Source: Quisquiliibacterium sp. (GTDB taxonomy: Bacteria; Pseudomonadota; Gammaproteobacteria; Burkholderiales; Burkholderiaceae_E). From it: a stretch of DNA of 14,664 nucleotides. The notes under the pieces are model-generated. The model did not search any database, had not been told where the DNA came from, and saw nothing but the letters and a program-made list of their open reading frames with translations. The number at the start of each line of letters is the position of its first letter. The first letter of the stretch is position 1. Location: NCBI GenBank assembly GCA_023257915.1, contig JALRBB010000442.1, positions 1-14,664 of the forward strand, read 5' to 3'. Both the position numbers and the translations under genes were made by a program. This document shows, one piece after another, positions 7,417-13,691 of this stretch.

Positions 7417-8748
7417 TCATCGTCCGGGCACCTTGTCGGATGTTTCCAGGGACCAGAGCCGCGCAAGTAGGTCGCGAGCGGCGCTCTCGCCAAGCACCGG
7501 TGCGACCAGTTCGAGGTACTTGTCGTCCAGATCGGTGTCGGACAGCGGCAACTCCGGATCCCCTTTGCGCGCGGGTTGCAGGTAGGTGTCGCTGCGCCCG
7601 TCGGTGGTTTGCAGCGTCACGCGCGCAGCCCGCTGGGCCGGGAAGCTGGCGTCCAGTTCTGGGTCCACCGCCAGATCGATGCGTTGCATCAACTCGCGAG
7701 TCTGCGGATCGTTCATCAGCGCAGGCTCGAAAGCTGCCAGTCGCACACTGCCGTGACGCAGCGCCGTGGCGACCACGTACTTCAGGCTAAAGCGTGCCTC
7801 GGCCGCACTGGTCGGATGCTCGATCCCAGCAACGTCCAGCGCCGGGCTGTAGGTACCGACCTGCACGCGCGCGATCTGCCCGGCGGCCACGCCGAGCCGG
7901 CGCTGAAGTTCCTGGGCAGCGTCGATCGCGGCGAAGGTGTGGCCGCAGCAGGCGTGATTCTTGAAGGTCATTTGCGTGATGTGAAAGTCGCGCCCAAGCG
8001 TCTCGACCGCCTTGTGCCAGTCTGGCCCGTCGCTCATCGCTCGTCCGAAGCCCGCATCGCCTTCGATGACATCCAGCGAGCCGGTGACGCCCTCGCGCGC
8101 TGCCTGTGCGGCAAGCAGGCCGGCCTCGGCTGCATGGCCCGAGTGCAGGGGCTTGGACATCGAATCGATCCTAAACGCCTGTTGCAGACCGGCGGCGAAG
8201 GTCGCGCAGGTCGCCAGCGCATGCGCGAAGCGGGTAGCGTCCAGTTGGTACAACTCCGCGCAGGCAGCGGCCGCGCCGAAGGTGCCGACCGTGCCGGTGT
8301 TGTGCCAGAAGCGGTAGTGCGCCCGGCCCATCGCCGCGCCAATGCGGGTGGAAATCTCGTATCCGACAATGACCGCGCGCAGGAACTGCTCGCCGCTGGC
8401 TCCGAGATCCTGCGCCGCGGCCAGCGCGGCCGCGATGGTTGGTGCGCCCGGGTGAAAGATGCCGAACTTGAAAATATCGTCGACTTCCACCGTGTGCGCA
8501 GCGCTGCCGTTGATCAGTGCCGCGGTGCGTGCGGTGGCAGCGCGTCCGAGCATCAAGCGTGCACCGCCCCGGTCGAGATCTTCGGCGCGGGCTTTTTCCA
8601 ACAGCGTGGCAGGCGCAACCACAGCGCCTGGCACGACGGCTGCGGTCCAGTCGATGACTGCTCGCTTGGCGTGATGCAGAACCTGCGCAGGGATCGCTTG
8701 GTCACGAAACTCGTTGGCGAAGCGGGCGTATTGCTCGACGACGTACAT
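7417..8748 (-). CDS. MmgE/PrpD family protein
   Basis: A 443-residue protein of the MmgE/PrpD family, which includes 2-methylcitrate dehydratase (PrpD), cis-aconitate decarboxylase and iminodisuccinate epimerase. Family landmarks: NGSAAH and the acidic pair of VEVDD (80-91), HPG (99-101), FWHNTG with His149, KPLHSGHAA (199-207) with Lys199, and HACCGH (265-270). These Asp/His/Lys residues correspond to the active-site residues described in cis-aconitate decarboxylase, so the enzyme is probably active on a tricarboxylic or related small acid, but the reaction cannot be chosen from sequence. A GGAGA ribosome site lies seven bases before the ATG. It starts only 18 bases after the adducin-type copy B stop on the same strand, implying co-translation. 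No PrpB/PrpC neighbours are present, so a methylcitrate cycle role is unlikely. Confidence 0.92.
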   Translation of the reverse strand: MYVVEQYARFANEFRDQAIPAQVLHHAKRAVIDWTAAVVPGAVVAPATLLEKARAEDLDRGGARLMLGRAATARTAALINGSAAHTVEVDDIFKFGIFHPGAPTIAAALAAAQDLGASGEQFLRAVIVGYEISTRIGAAMGRAHYRFWHNTGTVGTFGAAAACAELYQLDATRFAHALATCATFAAGLQQAFRIDSMSKPLHSGHAAEAGLLAAQAAREGVTGSLDVIEGDAGFGRAMSDGPDWHKAVETLGRDFHITQMTFKNHACCGHTFAAIDAAQELQRRLGVAAGQIARVQVGTYSPALDVAGIEHPTSAAEARFSLKYVVATALRHGSVRLAAFEPALMNDPQTRELMQRIDLAVDPELDASFPAQRAARVTLQTTDGRSDTYLQPARKGDPELPLSDTDLDDKYLELVAPVLGESAARDLLARLWSLETSDKVPGR

Positions 8749-8766
8749 GGTCTGTCTCCGTGCTTG

Positions 8767-9642
8767 TCAGTTTTTGTACGACGGATCGATGCGATCGGCC
8801 ATTCGCCGCATCGCCGGCCACTCGAGCACGCCGTAGGGGCGGCGGGTGCCCGGCCGGTACATGTGGTTGGTCTTTTCGATGATGTCCTGCGGCGGGATCA
8901 CGATCTTGTCGTTACAGGCCATCGCCATGAGTTGCGAGCGGCAGGAGCGCTCCAGCCGATACATATTGTTGAAGGCCTCACCCACCGAACGCCCGACAGT
9001 GAGCAGGCCGTGGTTGCGCAGGATCATCGCCTCGCAATCCCCCATGTTGGCCAGCAGGCGTTCCTGCTCCTCGAGGCCCAGCACCACGCCTTCATAGTCA
9101 TGGTAGGCGACTTTGTCGAAGCGCATCGCGGTCTGCGTCATCGGCAGCAAGCCCTTGTCCAGAGCCGACACGGCCATGCCGGCAAGCGAATGGGTGTGCA
9201 CGATCGCGGCGACTTCGGGGCGGGCCGCATGGATCGCGCTGTGAATCACGTAGCCGGCCGGATTGAACTTGTAGCCGAGTCCGGCAGGGAAATCAGGCGA
9301 GAACAGCACCTTGCCGTTGATGTCGACCTTGATCAGCGACGACGCGGTGATCTCGTCGTAGGTCATGCCGAACGGATTGAGCAGATACTCCTCGGTGCCT
9401 GGGATACGCACCGAGATGTGGTTGTAGATCAGATCGTGCATGTCGAAGTGATGTACCAGCCGGTACGCGCAGGCGCAATCAACCCGCGCCTGCCATTCCT
9501 GCGCACTGACCTGGCCCCTCAGGCTCGGCAGCTCGAGCGGTGGATAGTCGGTGTCGGGATCCAGCGTCGGATAGTCGTTGCGCAGATCGACGATGTGCGG
9601 CGAGGAGCCGGACGCGTGGGCAGAGGCTGGGTTGCTGGACAT
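8767..9642 (-). CDS. Adducin-type class II aldolase family protein (copy B)
   Basis: A 291-residue paralogue of the protein at 3624-4409; by eye somewhat more than half of aligned residues are identical, without an alignment run. Zinc-type histidines are His149 and His151 (VHTHSLAGMA) and His211 (RNHGLL). NPAGYVIHSAIH and AYHDYEGVV again point to the adducin head-domain branch, with Gly130 at the position of the catalytic Glu73 of fuculose aldolase. It has about 30 extra N-terminal residues (MSSN to about residue 38), rich in Ser, Pro and Asp and probably flexible. ATG 9642 has GGAG six bases upstream; the frame is open back to 9684 without such a site. Order on the minus strand is transporter, this gene, MmgE/PrpD, suggesting an import-and-degradation operon. 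Substrate unknown. Confidence 0.9.
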   Translation of the reverse strand: MSSNPASAHASGSSPHIVDLRNDYPTLDPDTDYPPLELPSLRGQVSAQEWQARVDCACAYRLVHHFDMHDLIYNHISVRIPGTEEYLLNPFGMTYDEITASSLIKVDINGKVLFSPDFPAGLGYKFNPAGYVIHSAIHAARPEVAAIVHTHSLAGMAVSALDKGLLPMTQTAMRFDKVAYHDYEGVVLGLEEQERLLANMGDCEAMILRNHGLLTVGRSVGEAFNNMYRLERSCRSQLMAMACNDKIVIPPQDIIEKTNHMYRPGTRRPYGVLEWPAMRRMADRIDPSYKN

Positions 9643-9672
9643 GGAAGCTCCGTGCTGGGGTCGGTTCGCCGC

Positions 9673-9684
9673 ATGCCACGGCAT
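9673..9684. promoter_or_regulatory. 12-base palindrome, possible operator or leader element (site 2)
   Basis: ATGCC-AC-GGCAT, five-base arms, 31 bases before the start codon of the adducin-type copy B and just downstream of a candidate promoter. It resembles the element at 5541-5552 in sequence and in distance from the start. It could be a regulator half-site pair or a small leader hairpin. Confidence 0.3.
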
Positions 9685-9696
9685 CGAAGGGACCGG

Positions 9697-9725
9697 AGTT
9701 TAGATTCTCGTGGCGCTGGCGTCCA
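9697..9725 (-). promoter_or_regulatory. Candidate sigma-70-like promoter for aldolase copy B and MmgE/PrpD
   Basis: On the minus strand TGGACG (-35, at 9720-9725) and TAAACT (-10, at 9697-9702) are separated by 17 bases; each matches four of six consensus bases. It lies in the 142-base gap between the transporter stop and the copy B start, and would give a leader of about 50 bases containing the palindrome at 9673-9684. The match is modest. Confidence 0.33.
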
Positions 9726-9727
9726 TG

Positions 9728-9761
9728 CGAGCCGGGCTGCGGCTGGTCTGCGACCGGCTCG
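9728..9761 (-). terminator. GC-rich hairpin after the MFS gene, terminator-like but no T-run
   Basis: CGAGCCGG (9728-9735) and CCGGCTCG (9754-9761) form a perfect eight-base stem with an 18-base loop, beginning 23 bases after the transporter stop codon on the minus strand. No U-tract follows, so it may be a weak terminator or an RNA-stabilising element separating transporter and enzyme expression. Confidence 0.33.
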
Positions 9762-9784
9762 TCTGGCGGAACGCCGTGCGCCGC

Positions 9785-10984
9785 CTACCTGGCCGGCATC
9801 AGGATCTTGCCGAGTGCCAGCGGCGCAATTGCCAGCAGGCCAAGAATGGGCCCTGGCAGCAGGATCAGGCCAATCGCACTACCGAGGGTGTCGACCGCGG
9901 GCGCGACGATCGCGATCGCGATCACGGTAATCAGGAAGCCGATGCTGTTCTGCAGGGCCAGTGCGCTGCCGATCAGTTCAGGCGGACAGGCGCGTGCCGA
10001 CAGCGCAGAAAATTGCGGCGAGTCGGCGGGGACGGTCAGACCCCAGAACAGCAGCATCGCCAGGGCCAGCGGCAGCGGCGCCGAGCCCAGCCACGGCGAC
10101 AGTGCACACATGGCGCCCGATCCGGCCAGCGCGAAGGCGGCGATTCTTGCGCCTCCGATTCGGGCCGAGAGCAGGCCGCCGAGCACGCAGCCAACTGCCC
10201 CGGCACCGATGATCGCGAACGACCAGCCCGCGACCGCCTGTGCCGGTACCAGCGCGGCGAGCAGCATCGGGACCACCGCCCAGAACGCATAGAGCTCCCA
10301 CATGTGACCGAAATAGCCGAACGCCGAGGCCCTGAACGCTGGAACCTTGAAAGCCAGCAGCACCGAACCCCAGCCCGGTTTGCGCTTGCTTGACGGCGCG
10401 GGCAGATGCGGTCCGTCGCCGAGGCGAAAGATGATTGCAGCGCCGAGCAGCGCGAGCAGCGAGCTGGTCAGGACCACGCCCTGCCAGCTTAGTCCGGCGC
10501 CGATGACGCGGATGCCGTGCGGCAGCGCGGTGCCTAGAGTCAGCATGCCGACCAGCCAGCCCAGCACTTCGCCGGCGCGTTGCGGCGCCCAGCCGACCAC
10601 CAGCTTCATGCCGAGCGGATAAATACCGGCCAGAGAAATGCCGGTCAAAAAGCGCCAGACCAGTGCGGTGGCCAGTCCGTCGGACAACAGTGCGAATCCG
10701 GCGTTGCTTACCGCGCCGAACAGCGCGCAGGCAGCCACGATGCGACTGGCACGAAACCGGTCTGCCAGTCCGCTCAACGAAAAACCGAGCGTGCCGGCGA
10801 TGAAGCCAAGCTGCACCGCGCTGGTCAGATGGCCGATCTGGGCAGTGCTCAGGCCCCAGGCGCGCACCAGGTCGGAGGCAGCGGCGTTGGCGCTGAACCA
10901 AAGCGAGGTGCCAAGCAGTTCGGCGAAGACAATCGCCGCGATCGCGAAACGTTCCAAGGCAACCTGTCTGATGTTGTTGGGCAC
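9785..10984 (-). CDS. Major facilitator superfamily (MFS) transporter
   Basis: A 399-residue polytopic membrane protein, consistent with 12 transmembrane helices. The MFS loop 2-3 motif appears as SGLADRFRASR (71-81), after a first helix region FAIAAIVFAELLGTSLWFSA and the amphipathic stretch AQIGHLTSAVQLGF. A long cytoplasmic central loop (PAPSSKRKPGW) separates the two halves. It most likely imports or exports an organic solute by proton coupling; the direction and substrate are not evident. The start is GTG with GGAG five bases upstream, read on the minus strand; no ATG lies nearby. The gene is divergent from the flavoprotein at 11109 and precedes the adducin-type copy B and MmgE/PrpD genes, so it is the probable transporter for their substrate. 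Confidence 0.9.
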   Translation of the reverse strand: MPNNIRQVALERFAIAAIVFAELLGTSLWFSANAAASDLVRAWGLSTAQIGHLTSAVQLGFIAGTLGFSLSGLADRFRASRIVAACALFGAVSNAGFALLSDGLATALVWRFLTGISLAGIYPLGMKLVVGWAPQRAGEVLGWLVGMLTLGTALPHGIRVIGAGLSWQGVVLTSSLLALLGAAIIFRLGDGPHLPAPSSKRKPGWGSVLLAFKVPAFRASAFGYFGHMWELYAFWAVVPMLLAALVPAQAVAGWSFAIIGAGAVGCVLGGLLSARIGGARIAAFALAGSGAMCALSPWLGSAPLPLALAMLLFWGLTVPADSPQFSALSARACPPELIGSALALQNSIGFLITVIAIAIVAPAVDTLGSAIGLILLPGPILGLLAIAPLALGKILMPAR

Positions 10985-11008
10985 AGAGCTCCGAGTCTAA
11001 CCGTGCTT

Positions 11009-11026
11009 GCGCGCAGGTCTGCGCGC
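11009..11026. promoter_or_regulatory. 18-base perfect palindrome in divergent promoter region
   Basis: GCGCGCAG-GT-CTGCGCGC: eight-base arms, exact, two-base spacer. It lies 24 bases upstream of the transporter GTG and about 82 bases before the flavoprotein start. A dimeric regulator operator controlling both directions is the natural reading; the high GC content of the region tempers this. Confidence 0.4.
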
Positions 11027-11071
11027 CGGCTCGGTGATCGGGCGTAACGGTGACACGGGAACGCCGATTCA

Positions 11072-11084
11072 CGGCATCATGCCG
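11072..11084. promoter_or_regulatory. 13-base palindrome upstream of flavoprotein gene
   Basis: CGGCAT-C-ATGCCG, six-base exact arms around one base, 24 bases before the GTG start of the flavoprotein. It is a second inverted repeat in the same 124-base divergent region. It could be an operator overlapping the transcription start or a small leader hairpin. Confidence 0.3.
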
Positions 11085-11108
11085 GCTTCGTCGTCACGGG
11101 AGGCACAA

Positions 11109-12854
11109 GTGCAAGCGGATACGCGGCAAGACGGGGCGCAACCAGACCCGCATCGGAATCGTGCGGGGCATTGGGACCATGAGACCGATCTTGTTGTCGT
11201 CGGTGCCGGCGCCGCCGGCATGACGGCGGCACTGGTCGCGGCGCTCGAAGGGCTGCGCGTTCTGGTGCTCGAGCACGGACCGGTGGTCGGCGGCACCACG
11301 GCGCGCTCATCCGGCACCGTGTGGATTCCGGACAATCCGCTGCAACGCCGCGCGGGTATTCAGGATGACGCCGCAAAGGCCGAGCGCTATCTGGATGCAC
11401 TGGTTGGTGACAAGGCGCCGCGCGAGCTGCGCGAGGCTTTCCTGCAGGCCGCTCCGCGAATGATCGCGTATCTCGAGGAGCGCTCCGATGTGGGTTTTCG
11501 CATGTATGCCCACGCGCCGGATTACCGGCAGGAAATTGACGGGGCAGCGCTTGGTGGCCGGCCGATCGAGCCGATGCCCTTCGATGGGCGTACCCTCGGC
11601 GCAGCGTTTGATCGTGTGGCCTGGCCCTTGCCGGAGTTGATGCTCTTTGGCGGCATGATGATTACACGCGGCGAGGCCGCAACGCTGCTCAAGGCATGGC
11701 GCTCGCCGTCGGCTCTGATGCTCGGAGCCAGGCTGGTGCTGCGCTATCTGCGCGACCGATTGAACTGGCGGCGCGGCACCCGCCTGGTGCTTGGCAATGC
11801 GCTGGCTGGCCGTTTGCTGCGCAATCTGATCGACCACAAGGTGCCGGTCTGGTTCGATGCAAAGAGCGTCTCGCTGCTGACGGATTCCGGCGCGGTGACC
11901 GGTCTGGTGGTGCAGCATGAAGGCCGTGAGTTGCGGGTGCGCGCGACGCGCGGCGTCGTGATGGCGGGCGGTGGCTTTCCGGCCAGCGCCGCATTGCGCG
12001 AGCGTCACCTGCCCAAGCCGGTTGCGCGCCATACGCCGGCGTACGAGGGTTGCGACGGCAGCACGCTGCAGCTGGCGCTGCAGGCGGGCGCGGTGTTGGG
12101 TGAGCCCGGCCTGGACAATGCGCTTTGGTTTCCGAGCTCGGTGGCGACTCGCGAGGACGGCTCGGTTGCGGTCTATCCGCATATCGTGCTGGATCGAGCC
12201 AAACCGGGACTGGTGGCGGTGGACAGCGCCGGGCAACGTTTCGCCAACGAAGCGGTCTCGTATCACGAGTTTTGCCGCGCGATGCACCGCGCGAATCAGG
12301 TGACGCCGTGTATTCCGGCCTGGCTGGTGTGTGACCGACGCTTTCTGTGGAAGTACGGGCTGGGCATGATCCGGCCGATGACGCCCGCGCTGGGGCGCTA
12401 TCTGCGCAATGGCTATCTGAAGCGTGCCGGCAGCATCGCTGCACTCGCCCGCAAGATCGGCGTCGATCCGGTCGGACTTGCGCATACGGTCGCGCTCAAC
12501 AATGAAAACGCCCGCACCGGCGTGGATCCCCAGTTCGGTCGTGGCGGCAATGCCTACGATCGCGGCAATGGTGATGCCGCGCATCGACCTAACCCCTGCC
12601 TGGGTCCGATTGCGCACGGCCCGTTCTATGCGGTTGCCGTGGTTCCCACGCCGCTTGGCACGAGCCTGGGGCTGCGGACCGATCGTCATGCCCGCGTGCT
12701 GAATGCCACCGGTCAGCCGATTCCGGGGCTATACGCCTGCGGCAACGATATGCACTCGCCGATGGGAGGCGAGTATCCGGGTGCCGGCGCGCAGATCGGG
12801 CAGGGAATGACCTTCGGGTACCTGGCCGCGATGGAGGCCGCCGCCCGGCGCTGA
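11109..12854 (+). CDS. FAD-dependent dehydrogenase, 3-ketosteroid-1-dehydrogenase/fumarate reductase type
   Basis: A 581-residue flavoprotein of the fumarate reductase/3-ketosteroid-delta1-dehydrogenase family. The FAD motif GAGAAG is at 32-37, followed by VVGGTTARSSG for ribose/pyrophosphate contacts; the middle has APDYRQE and GRPIEPMPFDGRTLG, seen in KstD-type proteins; the end carries GNDMHSPMGGEYPGAG with Tyr556 and Gly560. That Tyr-four-Gly spacing matches Tyr487 and Gly491 of Rhodococcus KstD, which bind the 3-keto group. The enzyme probably desaturates next to a ring ketone, or the reverse; a steroid substrate is not shown. GTG 11109 was chosen because GGGAGG (11098-11103) lies five bases upstream; ATG 11079 lacks a ribosome site. 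No Tat or Sec signal is visible, so it is cytoplasmic. Divergent from the transporter. Confidence 0.88.
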   Translation: MQADTRQDGAQPDPHRNRAGHWDHETDLVVVGAGAAGMTAALVAALEGLRVLVLEHGPVVGGTTARSSGTVWIPDNPLQRRAGIQDDAAKAERYLDALVGDKAPRELREAFLQAAPRMIAYLEERSDVGFRMYAHAPDYRQEIDGAALGGRPIEPMPFDGRTLGAAFDRVAWPLPELMLFGGMMITRGEAATLLKAWRSPSALMLGARLVLRYLRDRLNWRRGTRLVLGNALAGRLLRNLIDHKVPVWFDAKSVSLLTDSGAVTGLVVQHEGRELRVRATRGVVMAGGGFPASAALRERHLPKPVARHTPAYEGCDGSTLQLALQAGAVLGEPGLDNALWFPSSVATREDGSVAVYPHIVLDRAKPGLVAVDSAGQRFANEAVSYHEFCRAMHRANQVTPCIPAWLVCDRRFLWKYGLGMIRPMTPALGRYLRNGYLKRAGSIAALARKIGVDPVGLAHTVALNNENARTGVDPQFGRGGNAYDRGNGDAAHRPNPCLGPIAHGPFYAVAVVPTPLGTSLGLRTDRHARVLNATGQPIPGLYACGNDMHSPMGGEYPGAGAQIGQGMTFGYLAAMEAAARR

Positions 12855-12877
12855 TCACAACGGACTGCCTCTGATTC

Positions 12878-12903
12878 GAGCGCGGCCAGGCCGCGCCGCG
12901 CTC
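12878..12903. terminator. GC-rich hairpin between convergent genes
   Basis: GAGCGCGG (12878-12885) pairs exactly with CCGCGCTC (12896-12903), and an inner alternative CGCGGC-CAG-GCCGCG (12881-12895) also forms. It occupies most of the 47-base gap between two convergent genes and touches the stop codon of the one on the minus strand. It could end transcription from both sides, but neither strand has a T-run. Confidence 0.35.
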
Positions 12904-13525
12904 AATCCTTGCGGCGCTGATAGAGCAGCGAAAAGCTCAGCGCCTGCTGGCCCGTAGCGAGCCGGTGCACAGCATCGGAGCAGGCTGCCGGATCGTTGCC
13001 TTCGATCAGCAGCAGTGTTGGTGGCAGACGATCCGGTTCGCCGCGCAACTTCTTCTCCGGCGTATCGACCTGGGTGCGCGCGGCATCCGGGCGAGCCAGC
13101 CGGATTCGCACACCGCCAGCCCTGGCCGCTGTGGAGGCTGCATCCGGTGAGATGGCGTCGGCACTTTGCTCATCAAGTTGCACGATCTTGATCGTGCCCC
13201 CGGGCGCCGGCAATGCTCCGGTGTCGATCTCCAGTGAGCAGACCGCGCGGTTCATGTCGCGAAACTGCGCCATGATGGCGGTGGTGGCCGGAGTCGGATC
13301 AGCCAGCCTGGCCAGATACTCCGGTGAGGACAAGGAATCGGTCGACTCTGCCTCGTACAACGCGCAGTAGTAATGCGCACGGGCGGCGTCGCGATAACGG
13401 GTCGCGCTCAGAAAACCTGGTAGCGCCAGGCGCTCGGGCACATGTTCGCCGTCGTACCAGGCGTTGAAGGCGGTTTCATGGTCCGGCGTGACCGCATTCC
13501 AGATCGCCAGCAGCGCACTTGCCAT
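12902..13525 (-). CDS. Protein with dimeric alpha/beta-barrel (EthD/DUF4286-like) signature
   Basis: A 207-residue protein. Its N-terminal half has the pattern IWNAVTPDHETAFNAWYDGEHVPERLALPGF (signature core residues about 23-38) followed by ATRY, the NxWY-x3-H-x-PER-x5-GF layout typical of small ferredoxin-like barrels of the EthD and related DUF families. Such proteins often act as dimeric isomerases, oxygenases or accessory factors in catabolic clusters, but no reaction is assignable. The length, about twice a single barrel domain, and the second strand-helix-strand-like half (TLLLIEGND to LSFSLLYQRR) suggest two fused domains. ATG 13525 has GGAG before it at a usual distance; the frame is open to 13864 but that part is antisense to the ThDP enzyme gene. 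It starts 166 bases from that gene, divergently. Confidence 0.75.
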   Translation of the reverse strand: MASALLAIWNAVTPDHETAFNAWYDGEHVPERLALPGFLSATRYRDAARAHYYCALYEAESTDSLSSPEYLARLADPTPATTAIMAQFRDMNRAVCSLEIDTGALPAPGGTIKIVQLDEQSADAISPDAASTAARAGGVRIRLARPDAARTQVDTPEKKLRGEPDRLPPTLLLIEGNDPAACSDAVHRLATGQQALSFSLLYQRRKD

Positions 13526-13691
13526 CACTCTCTCCAGTCGTCGATTCAGGGGTTGCGCGCGCCGAGGCCACGCGTTGCCGTTTCGGGCATTGGGCGAGGC
13601 GCACCGCGCAAAGCCGCGAGTGTATTTCAGATGAGCGACACATGTGCGAGCATCACAGGCTATATCGACAGCCCCATCGCATGGAGTGGCA

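Noticed and set aside
7576..9930. A 784-codon open frame on the plus strand opposite the MmgE/PrpD and adducin-type copy B genes
   Set aside because: It is antisense to two genes with strong family motifs, has composition typical of a reverse-strand shadow in GC-rich DNA (many Arg, His, Gly, Ala) and shows no motif of its own.
11307..12689. A 460-codon minus-strand frame opposite the FAD dehydrogenase
   Set aside because: It is rich in Arg, His and Gln with no domain signature and lies wholly over a gene with clear FAD motifs; a GC-driven shadow.
13638..13646. CACATGTG short palindrome in the divergent region before the ThDP enzyme
   Set aside because: Eight bases with no extension of the arms and no partner site; too short to call an operator.
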